This document shows positions 40,793 to 49,314 of a stretch of DNA of 64,000 bases, piece after piece (positions within the stretch are counted from its first letter, which is position 1; each line of letters opens with the position of its first letter). Origin of the DNA: Paraburkholderia sp. Lineage in GTDB: Bacteria > Pseudomonadota > Gammaproteobacteria > Burkholderiales > Burkholderiaceae. The notes below the pieces were generated by a model. It worked only from the letters and a program-made list of their open reading frames with translations, ran no database searches and was not told where the DNA came from. A program made the position numbers and the translations under genes. Location of the stretch: NCBI RefSeq assembly GCF_028283785.1, contig NZ_JAPWKB010000021.1, positions 62,001 through 126,000 on the forward strand, in the 5' to 3' direction.

Positions 40793-41047
40793 ATGACATC
40801 CACTCTCAGCCGTCAGGCACTGGTCGCCGCCGCGCTGGCGGGATTGGCGACCGCGAGCATCACGGTCGCGAACGCCGAAGAGAAAGTGCAGTGCTACGGG
40901 ATCGCAAAAGCCGGGCAGAACGATTGTGCGAGCAAGACCGGCGTGCATAGCTGCTCGGGCGAAGCCAAGGTCGATAACGACAAGGGCGACTTCAAGACCG
41001 TGCCTAAAGGCACCTGCAAGAAACTCGGCGGCAAGATCGACGGTTGA
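40793..41047 (+). CDS. bufA1: Bufferin precursor peptide BufA1 (DUF2282)
   Basis: An 84-residue secreted small protein. A signal peptide is cut after A-N-A at residue 28. The mature peptide begins E-E-K-V-Q-C-Y-G-I-A-K-A-G and has four Cys (34, 45, 54, 75), the DUF2282 pattern C-Y-G-x-x-K-A-G-x-N-D-C, H-S-C and K-G-T-C-K-K. Bufferins are RiPPs whose Cys are modified by a BufB/BufC pair and which bind copper in the periplasm (known from Caulobacter). The immediately following DUF692 and DUF2063 genes fit that system. The stop overlaps the bufB start. Confidence 0.93.
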   Translation: MTSTLSRQALVAAALAGLATASITVANAEEKVQCYGIAKAGQNDCASKTGVHSCSGEAKVDNDKGDFKTVPKGTCKKLGGKIDG

Positions 41048-41886
41048 GCGTCGGTGTGACGGCAATGAACGGCGTCGGTGTCGGGTTGCGTCATGCGCAC
41101 TACGATGCGTTTCTCGACGCGCGACCCGACGTCGATTGGGTGGAAGTGCACAGCGAGAATTACTTCGGCGACGGCGGCTACGATCTGCACGTGCTGGGTG
41201 CGGTGCGTCGCGACTGGCCGGTGAGTCTGCACGGCGTCGGGCTTGGACTGGGTTCGGCGATACCGCTCGATGCTGCGCATCTTGCGAAGCTGAAGCGTCT
41301 GGTGGATCGCATCGAACCGTTCGTCGTGTCGGAACATTTGTGCTGGGGCGCGACGTCGGCGGGTCATCTGAACGAACTGCTGCCGATGCCGTTGACCGAG
41401 CCCGCGCTCGATCTGCTGAGCGCGAGAATTGCGAAACTGCAAGACACATTGCAACGTCCCGTGTTGATCGAAAACGTATCCACGTACGTGCGTTTTCGTG
41501 ACGATCAATACAGCGAGACGGAATTCCTCGCGGCACTCGCCGCGCGCACCGGCTGCGGCGTTTTACTCGACGTCAACAACCTCTACGTCAACCAGCGCAA
41601 TCATCGCGAGGACGCGATTACCGCGATGAACGCATTGCCGCTGGGTGTGGTCGGCGAGATGCATTTGGGCGGTCATCGGGTGACGGATCTGGCCGTGATC
41701 GACGATCACGGTTCGCGCGTGACGTCGGCGGTATGGGCGTTGTATCGGCAGGCGCTGATGCGTTTCGGCATGACCTCGACGTTGATCGAATGGGACACGG
41801 ATCTACCGCCGCTCGACATACTCGTCGAAGAAGTGCGCCTGGCGCGTCAGGTCGCAAAGGAATGCGCAAATGACATCGCCGCTTGA
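41044..41886 (+). CDS. bufB: Multinuclear non-haem iron enzyme BufB (DUF692, MNIO)
   Basis: A 280-residue TIM-barrel protein. The start may be TTG 41044 overlapping the bufA1 TGA, or ATG 41065 seven codons later. The first is used here. Iron ligands of the family are seen in order: V-H-S-E-N (35-39), L-H-G-V-G, S-E-H-L-C-W-G, I-E-N-V-S, L-D-V-N-N-L-Y-V-N, E-M-H-L-G-G-H and D-D-H-G. MNIO enzymes oxidise Cys of the precursor peptide to heterocycles such as thiooxazole or oxazolone. It works with BufC for peptide recognition, and overlaps bufC by 17 bases. Confidence 0.92.
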   Translation: MSVGVTAMNGVGVGLRHAHYDAFLDARPDVDWVEVHSENYFGDGGYDLHVLGAVRRDWPVSLHGVGLGLGSAIPLDAAHLAKLKRLVDRIEPFVVSEHLCWGATSAGHLNELLPMPLTEPALDLLSARIAKLQDTLQRPVLIENVSTYVRFRDDQYSETEFLAALAARTGCGVLLDVNNLYVNQRNHREDAITAMNALPLGVVGEMHLGGHRVTDLAVIDDHGSRVTSAVWALYRQALMRFGMTSTLIEWDTDLPPLDILVEEVRLARQVAKECANDIAA

Positions 41887-42640
41887 GTCGCTACAGCAGC
41901 GCTTCGCACAGGCGTTATCCGATCCGGATTGCAAGCCGCACGTGTTGTCGGCGCTCGCGCAGGGCGACGAAACGCATGTCGGCGCGCGCGTCGATCTGTA
42001 TGCGAGCAGCGTGCGCAGTCATTGGCGTAACGCGCTGGCGCAGGCTTATCCGGTGTTGCTGGCGCTGGTGGGTGCCGACTATTTCGATGCACTTGCAATC
42101 GCTTATGGCCGCGTGCATCCGTCGCGCGGCGGCGATCTCAACGGTTTCGGCGCGGCGCTGGGCGAATTTATCGGACGCTACGTAAAAGACCCGCAGTTTC
42201 GCTATTTCGCCGATGTCGCGCGGCTCGAATGGGCGCTGCATCTCGCGTATTTCGCGCGCGATGCAGCGATTCTGACACCGGACGAATGGCAAGCAATGGA
42301 TGGCGCAACGCTGCTCGGTGCGCGGCTCGCTACGCATCCGGCTTGCGTGGCGATCGCGTCGGGCTGTCCGGCTGCGGAGATCTGGCTCGCGCATCGACCG
42401 GGCGGCGTGTTTCCGCAGAAGCTCGATACGCGATCGTGGTGTGTGACGGTGCGGCCGTTATGGCGGCCTTCGGTGCTCGTCCACAGCGAAGCGGCGCATG
42501 CGGCTTTCGTTGCGCTTCAGCACGGCGCGACGCTCGATACCGCACTCGATGCCGCGTTTGCATTGGACCCGGCGTTCGACTTCGCCGCGCAATGGCAGCG
42601 CTGGATTGCAGCGGCTGCGATCACGCGGCGTATCGATTGA
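41870..42640 (+). CDS. bufC: Bufferin maturation partner BufC (DUF2063 N-terminal)
   Basis: A 256-residue protein. Its first 90 residues (L-x-x-L-Q-x-x-F-A-x-A-L, later V-D-L-Y-A-S-S-V-R-S-H-W-R-N-A-L-A-Q-A-Y-P-V-L-L-A-L-V-G) are the DUF2063 putative DNA-binding or recognition fold found beside DUF692 proteins. The second half has L-E-W-A-L-H-L-A-Y and several aromatic residues. It is the usual peptide-presenting partner of BufB. No DoxX-type bufD follows; instead the leftward MHS transporter gene ends four bases later. Confidence 0.9.
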   Translation: MTSPLESLQQRFAQALSDPDCKPHVLSALAQGDETHVGARVDLYASSVRSHWRNALAQAYPVLLALVGADYFDALAIAYGRVHPSRGGDLNGFGAALGEFIGRYVKDPQFRYFADVARLEWALHLAYFARDAAILTPDEWQAMDGATLLGARLATHPACVAIASGCPAAEIWLAHRPGGVFPQKLDTRSWCVTVRPLWRPSVLVHSEAAHAAFVALQHGATLDTALDAAFALDPAFDFAAQWQRWIAAAAITRRID

Positions 42641-42644
42641 TGCG

Positions 42645-43967
42645 TCAGACTTGCGCCAGCGCTTCGCGCGCGACGCCGCGCGCATCTTCCTGACGCATGC
42701 GCGTGACGAGGCCGAGTGCGCAGAACAGCGTAATCAGCACATGCACGACGCCCAACGCGACGACCGACAGAATCGTGCCGGTTGCGCCGAGCAGATACTG
42801 GCCGAGAATCGGCGTCGTACCGGCGAACAGCATGCCGCAGATCTGATACGACAGCGAGATACCCGTGTAGCGGACCTGAACCGGAAACGACTTCGCGAGA
42901 ATGCCGGCCATGGCCGCGTAGTACAGCGAGTGCGGAATCGACGCGAGCGCCATCCCGACCATCGCGAGTTTGGTCGAGCCGGTCGAGATCAGCGAAAACA
43001 TCAGCGGCAACGCGATGATTTCCGGCACCAGCATGTAAATGACCGCTTTTTTAAGGTCTATTTTCGATGCGAGCACGGCGCCGAACGGTTGCACGAACAA
43101 CTGAACGATGATCGCAAACGTAATCACGCCGAGAAATTGCGTGCGGTCGAAACCGATACTCGTCACCGCCCACGACAACGCAAACGTGGTCTTGAAGTAC
43201 GTCGCCGACAACGCGATCACGCATGCGCCGACACCCATTGCAACCAGCCCTTTATGGCTGCGGAACACTTCGGCGATCGGCAGTTTTTCGACCTTGTTGG
43301 TGTCCTTCAGCGCCTGCATCGCGGGCGATTCCTCGACGCTCATCCGGATGATCATGCCCACGGCGACGAGTGCGGCCGAAAACAGAAACGGCACGCGCCA
43401 ACCCCAGGTCATGAACTCGTGATCGGGCAGCATCGAGATCAGCAGGAACGCGACCGTCGCGAGCAGATTGCCTGCGGGCGAACCTTGTTGCGCGAACGCC
43501 GAGTAGAAAATTTCCTTGCCCTTCGGCGCATGTTCGGACGACAGCACGACCGCGCCGCCCCATTCGCCGCCCATCGCAATGCCTTGCAGCAGACGCAGCA
43601 GGATCAGCAGCACGGGCGCGACCAGCCCGACCTGGTTGTACGTGGGCAACAGACCCATGCCGGTGGTGCAGCAGCCCATCAGCATCAACGTGATGATCAG
43701 GGTTTTCTTGCGGCCGACCTTGTCGCCCATATGACCGAAAATGATGCCGCCGATCGGGCGAGCGAGAAAGCCCACCCAGAACGTCGCAAATGCAGCCAGC
43801 GTGCCGGCGAGCGCGGAGGTCGTCGGGAAGAAAATCTTGCCTAGCACGAGGGCCGCAGCCGTGCTGTACGCGTAGAAGTCATACCACTCGATCGTGGTGC
43901 CGACGAAGGACGCAATCCCCGCTTTGCGGGCATTCCGGTGCTGTGTTTCGAGCGCTGTCGCGTTCAT
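42645..43967 (-). CDS. Metabolite:proton symporter, MHS family MFS
   Basis: A 440-residue 12-helix transporter. The MHS signature is clear: G-T-x-I-E-W-Y-D-F-Y-x-Y near residue 22, R-P-I-G-G-I-I-F-G-H-x-G-D-K-V-G-R-K-x-x-L (about 70-90) and R-x-L-Q-G-I-A-M-G-G-E-W-G-G-A (about 125-139). Members (for example ShiA, KgtP, ProP, PcaT-like) import small organic acids. It is divergent from the IclR gene and the catabolic cluster, so it is probably their substrate importer. Two operator-like sites lie just after its predicted promoter. Confidence 0.9.
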   Translation of the reverse strand: MNATALETQHRNARKAGIASFVGTTIEWYDFYAYSTAAALVLGKIFFPTTSALAGTLAAFATFWVGFLARPIGGIIFGHMGDKVGRKKTLIITLMLMGCCTTGMGLLPTYNQVGLVAPVLLILLRLLQGIAMGGEWGGAVVLSSEHAPKGKEIFYSAFAQQGSPAGNLLATVAFLLISMLPDHEFMTWGWRVPFLFSAALVAVGMIIRMSVEESPAMQALKDTNKVEKLPIAEVFRSHKGLVAMGVGACVIALSATYFKTTFALSWAVTSIGFDRTQFLGVITFAIIVQLFVQPFGAVLASKIDLKKAVIYMLVPEIIALPLMFSLISTGSTKLAMVGMALASIPHSLYYAAMAGILAKSFPVQVRYTGISLSYQICGMLFAGTTPILGQYLLGATGTILSVVALGVVHVLITLFCALGLVTRMRQEDARGVAREALAQV

Positions 43968-44034
43968 GTCGTCTCCTGGGTTCAGGCGTTCCCCGCGTCG
44001 TCGATCCGACGCGGGTTCACCGAACGGTACAAAA

Positions 44035-44070
44035 ATGTTCGCATAAAGAACATGACTTCTTTAAGCGAAC
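44035..44070. promoter_or_regulatory. Two IclR-type operator-like sites in inverted order
   Basis: The first is ATGTTC-N7-GAACAT (44035-44053). The second, TTCTTTAAGCGAAC (44057-44070), is the reverse complement of the first site core GTTCGCATAAAGAA at 13 of 14 positions. Centres are 20 bases apart, about two helical turns. They sit between the MHS promoter and gene, next to an iclR-type gene. Confidence 0.6.
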
Positions 44071-44082
44071 CGAAAGGCGCGA

Positions 44083-44111
44083 ATGTAAATAGCGTCTGAC
44101 GAATGCGTCAA
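44083..44111 (-). promoter_or_regulatory. Predicted sigma-70 promoter of the MHS transporter
   Basis: On the minus strand, TTGACG (44111-44106), 17 bases, TTACAT (44088-44083). The -35 is good and the -10 moderate. Start would be near 44076, directly before the two operator-like sites. A nearby inverted repeat CCCTTG-N6-CAAGGG (44123-44140) lies upstream of it. Confidence 0.45.
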
Positions 44112-44235
44112 TTCAGGGATAACCCTTGTTGATTCAAGGGCGTGCTGCGACGTGCCGCGAAGCGTCGTAAGGGAGTCGTAGGTGTAAACCCGCGACCTAT
44201 TGCCACATTGCTGTCGAAATGCCGATAATATTCTC

Positions 44236-44979
44236 ATGGATGTGAAAACTGCAGTGCGCGTCTTCGATGTGATCAACCTCTTTGCCGAAGTCAGGCAACC
44301 GATGATCTACAGCGAGATCGCGCGTCGAACTGAGATTCCGTTGTCCAGTTGTCATGCGCTTTTGCAGACGATGGTCGCGAAGGGTTACCTGTATGCGCCG
44401 GGCGTGAAGGCCGGTTATTACCCGACGCAGCGTCTGCTGCACGTGGCGCGCGACATCTGTAGCGAAGATCCGTTGACGCTGCTGTTTCAGCCGCTGCTGA
44501 GCGCATTGCGCGACGCGACCGGCGAGACCGCTGCGCTTGCGACCCTCGCGGGCAATCGGGTGGTGTATCTGGACGTGATGGAATCGCGCCAGAAAATCCG
44601 CTACAGCGACGAACCCGGCGGCTTTATGTACGTCCACGCGAGTGCGGCCGGCAAGGCCTTGCTCGGCGCTTTGGCGCCGGACGCGCGCCGCAAGCTGCTG
44701 GACAGTTGCGAGCCGCTGACGGCATCGACGGATGGCTCGGTGATCGATCGCACGACGCTCGAACAGGAAGTCGAGCAGGGCGTGGTCAATGGCTGGCACC
44801 GTTCGACTGGCGAAAACGTCGAGGACGTCGCGGGTCTTGCGCGCGGTTTCCTGATTCACGGCGAAGCGTTCGCGTTGGTGATCGGCGGCCCGAAGGCGCG
44901 TCTGTTGAGAAATGAAGAGCACGCGGTCGATGCGCTGCTCAGGATCTACGGGGACATTCCGCAAGGCCTGCTTGCGTGA
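44236..44979 (+). CDS. IclR-family transcriptional regulator
   Basis: A 247-residue protein from ATG 44236 (M-D-V-K-T-A-V-R-V-F-D-V), the conserved IclR start. Winged helix-turn-helix at about 10-60 (M-I-Y-S-E-I-A-R-R-T-E-I-P-L-S-S-C-H-A-L-L-Q-T-M), then the GAF-like effector domain with H-A-S-A-A-G-K-A-L-L-G-A-L near 140 and G-L-A-R-G-F near 215. It is the first gene before the cyclase cluster and divergent from the MHS gene. It probably represses or activates both through the sites at 44035-44070. Effector unknown. Confidence 0.9.
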   Translation: MDVKTAVRVFDVINLFAEVRQPMIYSEIARRTEIPLSSCHALLQTMVAKGYLYAPGVKAGYYPTQRLLHVARDICSEDPLTLLFQPLLSALRDATGETAALATLAGNRVVYLDVMESRQKIRYSDEPGGFMYVHASAAGKALLGALAPDARRKLLDSCEPLTASTDGSVIDRTTLEQEVEQGVVNGWHRSTGENVEDVAGLARGFLIHGEAFALVIGGPKARLLRNEEHAVDALLRIYGDIPQGLLA

Positions 44980-45058
44980 ATTCAGCATGACGTCTGCACG
45001 GCGTCATGGTCCACACCGTTCAGGTCGTTCGAAGAAGCAAGACTGAAAGGATGTCGGC

Positions 45059-46111
45059 ATGCGCTGGAAGAACAAACCGGAGGGCGCCAACTGGGGCGCT
45101 TTCGGTGACGACGATCAACTCGGGCGTCCCAATCTGATCGGCTCGCAGCAGGTGATGGCCGGTGCGCGCGAGATTCGCGCCGGACTGACCTTCTGTCTGT
45201 CGTTGCCGCTCGATTTTCCCGGCGACAACAAGCTCAACGTGCGGCGTCATCCGCCGGTGCTGCGTCCTACGTTCAAGGACGGCATGCCGTATGTGAACTT
45301 CCCGTTCGCACGCAACGAAGCGGGCGCCACCGACGTCGTCAGCGACGATCAGGTGTTGCTGAGCCTGCAGTATTCGACCCAATGGGACTCGCTCGCACAC
45401 GTCGGCGCACGCTTCGACGCGGACGGCGACGGCATCGCGGAAAGCGTCTACTACAACGGGTTTCGCGCGAATGCGGACATCGTCGGACCGATCGACTATC
45501 GCGCCGACGACAACTTCGCGCCGCACGCGTGCGGCGGCGAACACAGCCACGCCGACGTGCTCGGCATCGAAAATCTCGCGGTCAAGGGCATGCAGGGGCG
45601 AGGCGTGCTGGTCGATCTGGCCGCGCATTACGGTCGCGAGCATCGCACGGTCGGCTATGACGACCTGATGTTTGCGATCGACGCCGATCGCGTCGAAATC
45701 GAATCCGGCGACATGCTGGTGTTGCGTACCGGCTTCGCGGAAATGGTGCTTGAAATGAACCGCACGCCCGACGAAGCCGTGCTCGGCAGCCATTGCTGCG
45801 CGCTCGACGGACGCGACGGCAAGCTGCTGCAATGGATCACCGATTCCGGTATCGCCGCACTCGCCGCCGATAACTACGCGGTCGAACGCTACCCGGCGCG
45901 GCCGCCCGCGACGCCCGGCGATCATCCGTTGATGCCGCTGCATCATCACTGTCTGTTCAAACTGGGTTTGCCGCTCGGCGAACTCTGGTACCTACGCGAT
46001 CTCGCGACGTGGTTGCGCGCCAATGGCCGCTCACGTTTCATGCTGACCGCGCCGCCGCTGCGCCTGCCAGGAGCAATGGGCTCGCCGGTCACGCCGATCG
46101 CCACCGTTTGA
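45059..46111 (+). CDS. Cyclase-family metal hydrolase (kynurenine formamidase-like)
   Basis: A 350-residue protein. The cyclase-family metal site is visible as Q-W-D-S-L-A-H-V-G near residues 110-118, with later H-S-H-A-D-V-L-G and L-P-L-H-H-H-C. The N-terminal W-K-N-K-P-E-G-A-N-W-G-A-F-G-D-D-D-Q-L-G and R-P-N-L-I resemble the longer bacterial cyclase proteins often found in aromatic or lactone catabolic clusters. It may hydrolyse an amide, ester or lactone bond. Substrate unknown. It is followed by an intrinsic terminator. Confidence 0.82.
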   Translation: MRWKNKPEGANWGAFGDDDQLGRPNLIGSQQVMAGAREIRAGLTFCLSLPLDFPGDNKLNVRRHPPVLRPTFKDGMPYVNFPFARNEAGATDVVSDDQVLLSLQYSTQWDSLAHVGARFDADGDGIAESVYYNGFRANADIVGPIDYRADDNFAPHACGGEHSHADVLGIENLAVKGMQGRGVLVDLAAHYGREHRTVGYDDLMFAIDADRVEIESGDMLVLRTGFAEMVLEMNRTPDEAVLGSHCCALDGRDGKLLQWITDSGIAALAADNYAVERYPARPPATPGDHPLMPLHHHCLFKLGLPLGELWYLRDLATWLRANGRSRFMLTAPPLRLPGAMGSPVTPIATV

Positions 46112-46115
46112 GCAT

Positions 46116-46142
46116 GCCGCGCGGTCGCGCGGCCGTCTTTTT
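46116..46142 (+). terminator. Intrinsic terminator after the cyclase gene
   Basis: GCCGCGC-GGTC-GCGCGGC then CGTCTTTTT: a perfect 7-pair GC stem with tetraloop and T run five bases after the stop codon. The SDR gene starts 28 bases later on the same strand. Confidence 0.75.
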
Positions 46143-46169
46143 ACTTCCAGTCACTCCAGTCACGGAATC

Positions 46170-46871
46170 ATGGCCAAAGAACGAGTTTTGATCACCGGCG
46201 GTGCCGTCGGGATTGGCGCCGCCTGCGCGGAACGTTGCAAGGCAGACGGCTACGAAGTCGTCGTGATCGATCGCATGGGCGACGGTCTGATCGCCGATCT
46301 GTCGGACCCGCAAGCAACGACGCATGCACTCGAACGCGCGCTTGCGGGCGGCCCGATCACGCGGCTGATCAATAACGTCGGCCTGGTCGTCCCCGCCGAC
46401 GCGGCGAGCCAGACGCTCGACGAACTGGATCGCGCGTGGTCGCTGAACGTGCGCACGTCGCTGCAATGCATGCAGGCGCTGTTGCCGGGCATGAAGGCCG
46501 CAGGCTTCGGGCGCATCGTGAACATGTCGTCGCGCGCGGCGCTCGGCAAGGAATTGCGCACCGCGTATTCCGCAACCAAGGCGGCGCTGCTCGGCATGAC
46601 GCGCGTGTGGGCGCTCGAACTCGGCGAGTTCGGCGTGACCGCGAACGCGATCGGTCCCGGCCCGATCCGCACGGAACTGTTCGACCGCGCGAATCCGCCC
46701 GGCGCGCCGCGTACCCAGGCCATCATCGACAGCGTGCCGGTGAAGCGGGTCGGTACGCCCGACGACGTCGCGCATGCCGCGTCGTATCTGCTCGATGCGC
46801 GCAGCGGCTTCGTGACCGGCCAGGTGCTGTACGTCTGCGGCGGCATGACCGTCGGCGTCGCGGGAGTCTGA
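46170..46871 (+). CDS. Short-chain dehydrogenase/reductase
   Basis: A 233-residue classical SDR. T-G-G-A-V-G-I-G at 9-16, N-N-V-G at 68-71 (the usual N-N-A-G changed), and catalytic Ser120/121, Tyr133 and Lys137 (Y-S-A-T-K). It prefers FabG-like hydroxyacyl or hydroxyacid oxidation and reduction. It is two bases before the hydroxyacyl dehydrogenase gene, with which it is surely co-transcribed. Confidence 0.87.
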   Translation: MAKERVLITGGAVGIGAACAERCKADGYEVVVIDRMGDGLIADLSDPQATTHALERALAGGPITRLINNVGLVVPADAASQTLDELDRAWSLNVRTSLQCMQALLPGMKAAGFGRIVNMSSRAALGKELRTAYSATKAALLGMTRVWALELGEFGVTANAIGPGPIRTELFDRANPPGAPRTQAIIDSVPVKRVGTPDDVAHAASYLLDARSGFVTGQVLYVCGGMTVGVAGV

Positions 46872-46873
46872 CG

Positions 46874-47833
46874 ATGAGCGGGCAGTCGGCGCGACGCGCG
46901 GGGATTATCGGCGGCGGCAGTATCGGCATCGCGTTTGCGGTGGTGTTTGCCAAGGCGGGCTGGCGGGTGCGGCTGTTCGATCCGGCTGCCGCACGACGTG
47001 ACGTGGCGCATGCGGAGATCGTGCAACGGCTCGACGAGTTGACCCGTTTCGGCCTGCTCGACGAAGCCGCGTCCGAAGTTGCGGCGCGCGTGGAAATCGT
47101 CGCGTCGCTCGACGCCGCCGCTGCCGGCGCGGATCTGATTCAGGAGTGCGCGCCCGAGCGCGAAGACATCAAACGTGATCTGTTTATCCAGCTCGATCGT
47201 GCTGCGCCCGCGCACGCGATTCTCGCGAGTGCGTCGTCGTTTCTCGCGACGTCGAAGTTTGTCGACGACACGTTGCCGGGTCGCGCGCGATGTCTCGTCG
47301 CGCATCCGGGCAATCCGCCCTACCTGATTCCCGTAGTGGAAATCGTGCCCGCGCCATTCACCGACGAAGCCGCGATCGACCGCGCCGTGGCGTTGTTCCG
47401 CGATGCCGGACTCAAGCCGGTGCGCGTCGCGAAGGAAGTGGAAGGTTTCGTGTTCAACCGTCTGCAAGGCGCGGTGTTGCGCGAGGCCTATTGTCTGGTG
47501 CGCGATGGCGTGGCGTCGGTGGACGATATCGACACCGTGATGCGCGAAGGACTCGGCTTGCGCTGGTCGGTGATCGGTCCGTTCGAAACCGTCGATCTGA
47601 ATACGCGCGGCGGGATCGCATCGCACGCGCAAAAGATGGGACCGTCGTACGCGCGCATGGGCGCGGAACGCGGTCAGGACGATCCGTGGACACCGCAACT
47701 CGTGGCCGGCGTCGAAGCCGCGCGACGCGAAAGCTTGCCGCTCGACGAGTGGGATCGACGCGTCGCATGGCGCGACCGCGCATTGATGAATCTGGCCCGG
47801 TATCGCAAGGAGCAGGCGCAAAACGATTCCTGA
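46874..47833 (+). CDS. 3-hydroxyacyl-CoA dehydrogenase family protein, lambda-crystallin/gulonate dehydrogenase-like
   Basis: A 319-residue protein. NAD motif G-I-I-G-G-G-S-I-G at 10-18, catalytic-type His in A-H-P-G-N-P-P-Y near 143, and the C-terminal F-V-F-N-R-L-Q-G-A, G-L-G-L-R-W-S-V-I-G-P-F-E-T-V-D-L-N. Length and motifs match CRYL1-type L-gulonate 3-dehydrogenase and carnitine dehydrogenase relatives better than FadB. It may oxidise a free or CoA-linked 3-hydroxy acid. It is separated by two bases from the SDR gene. Confidence 0.85.
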   Translation: MSGQSARRAGIIGGGSIGIAFAVVFAKAGWRVRLFDPAAARRDVAHAEIVQRLDELTRFGLLDEAASEVAARVEIVASLDAAAAGADLIQECAPEREDIKRDLFIQLDRAAPAHAILASASSFLATSKFVDDTLPGRARCLVAHPGNPPYLIPVVEIVPAPFTDEAAIDRAVALFRDAGLKPVRVAKEVEGFVFNRLQGAVLREAYCLVRDGVASVDDIDTVMREGLGLRWSVIGPFETVDLNTRGGIASHAQKMGPSYARMGAERGQDDPWTPQLVAGVEAARRESLPLDEWDRRVAWRDRALMNLARYRKEQAQNDS

Positions 47834-47904
47834 ATTCGCCCGCCGCCGCGCGGGCCCGTGCATGACCCGATAACTATATTCGACCTGAAAGAAGAGACAG
47901 TCAC

Positions 47905-49233
47905 ATGCAGAAAATCACCGCATTTTTCACCGAACTGATGCGCCGGTATTTGCCGGACCCGTTCGTGTTCGCTATCGGCCTGACCTTGCTGACGATGGTG
48001 CTGGCCGTGCTGGTTCAAGGGCAGGCGGTGACCGCGCTGGCCGCGAGCTGGGGCAAGGGCTTCTGGGCGCTGCTGGCGTTTACGACGCAAATGGCGGTGA
48101 TTCTGGCCATGGGTTACGTGCTGGCGACCGCACCGTTGACCGAGCGTTTCCTCGATCGCGTCGTCGCGAAGGTGCACGATCCGCGCATGGCCGTGATCGT
48201 CGCGACGCTGGTGGGCGGAATCGGCAGTTATCTGAACTGGGGCTTCGGTCTGGTGATCGGCGGGATCGTGGCGCGCAAGCTCGCGATGAGCATCAAGGGC
48301 GTGCACTATCCTTTGATCATCGCGTCGGCGTATAGCGGTTTTACGCTTTACGGGCTGGGTTTGTCGGCGAGTATTCCGGTGCTGATCTCGACCAAGGGTC
48401 ATCCGCTCGAAGCGCAAATGGGCGTAATTCCGCTGTCGGAAACGATCTTCTCGCCGACCATGCTGATCACGAGTCTGGTCGTGATCGTCACGCTGCCGCT
48501 GCTCAACGCATGGCTGCATCCGAAGCCGGGTCAACCGGTCACGGAAATCGATCTCGCCCTCCAGGCGGAATCGAAAGCGGCCGCGCCGGTCGTGGACGTC
48601 GAAGACGGCAACACGTTTGCCAGCCGTCTGAACAACAGCCGCCTGCTGAGCTACCTGATTGGTGCGATCGCCGTGGCCTACGTGGTGCTGTATTTCCGCG
48701 GCGGCGGTTCGATGGACCTGAACCTGATCAACTTCATCATCCTGTTCCTCGGCATCATCCTGCTGGGTACACCGATCCGTTACGTCGAAAAGCTGAATGA
48801 AGGCATTCGCACGATTGGCGGGATCATTCTGCAATATCCGTTCTACGCCGGGATCATGGCGGTGATGGCGTCGTCGGGGCTGGTCAATACCTTGTCGGCT
48901 TACTTCGTGAAGATCGCGACGCCTGCAACGCTGCCGTTCTGGGGGCTCATCAGCTCGTTCGTCATCAACTTCTTCGCGCCTTCGGGCGGCGGTCACTGGG
49001 TGATTCAGGGGCCGTTCATGATCGAAGCGGCGAAGACGATCGGCGCGTCGGTCGGCCATACGGCCACCGCGGTGATGCTCGGCAATGCATGGAACGACCT
49101 GGTTCAACCGTTCTGGATCCTGCCCGCGCTCGCGCTGTCGAAGCTCAAGCTGAAGGACATCATGGGTTACACCGTGATCATGATGGTCTGGATCGGTATC
49201 GTGTATACGGTTGCGATTCTGGCCTGGGGCTAA
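47905..49233 (+). CDS. atoE: Short-chain fatty acid transporter AtoE family
   Basis: A 442-residue membrane protein with about ten to twelve hydrophobic segments. It starts F-F-x-E-L-M-R-R-Y-L-P-D-P-F-V-F-A-I and contains G-S-Y-L-N-W-G-F-G-L-V-I-G and P-S-G-G-G-H-W-V-I-Q-G-P-F, AtoE hallmarks. It imports short-chain acids such as acetoacetate or butyrate. With the two hydroxyacid-type dehydrogenases it suggests the cluster handles a small oxo or hydroxy acid. A strong terminator follows. Confidence 0.9.
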   Translation: MQKITAFFTELMRRYLPDPFVFAIGLTLLTMVLAVLVQGQAVTALAASWGKGFWALLAFTTQMAVILAMGYVLATAPLTERFLDRVVAKVHDPRMAVIVATLVGGIGSYLNWGFGLVIGGIVARKLAMSIKGVHYPLIIASAYSGFTLYGLGLSASIPVLISTKGHPLEAQMGVIPLSETIFSPTMLITSLVVIVTLPLLNAWLHPKPGQPVTEIDLALQAESKAAAPVVDVEDGNTFASRLNNSRLLSYLIGAIAVAYVVLYFRGGGSMDLNLINFIILFLGIILLGTPIRYVEKLNEGIRTIGGIILQYPFYAGIMAVMASSGLVNTLSAYFVKIATPATLPFWGLISSFVINFFAPSGGGHWVIQGPFMIEAAKTIGASVGHTATAVMLGNAWNDLVQPFWILPALALSKLKLKDIMGYTVIMMVWIGIVYTVAILAWG

Positions 49234-49254
49234 CGCCGCCGGGTTACTTACTGA

Positions 49255-49297
49255 CGCCGGGACGCTGCCGAACAGGCGCGTCCCGGCGATGTTTTTT
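49255..49297 (+). terminator. Intrinsic terminator between atoE and the CatC-like gene
   Basis: CGCCGGGACGC, 12-base loop, GCGTCCCGGCG (perfect 11-pair stem) followed by TTTTTT at 49292-49297. The CatC-like gene ribosome site GGAGAG begins six bases later, so that gene is expressed only by readthrough or an unseen promoter. Confidence 0.85.
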
Positions 49298-49314
49298 CTC
49301 ATTGGAGAGTGAAG

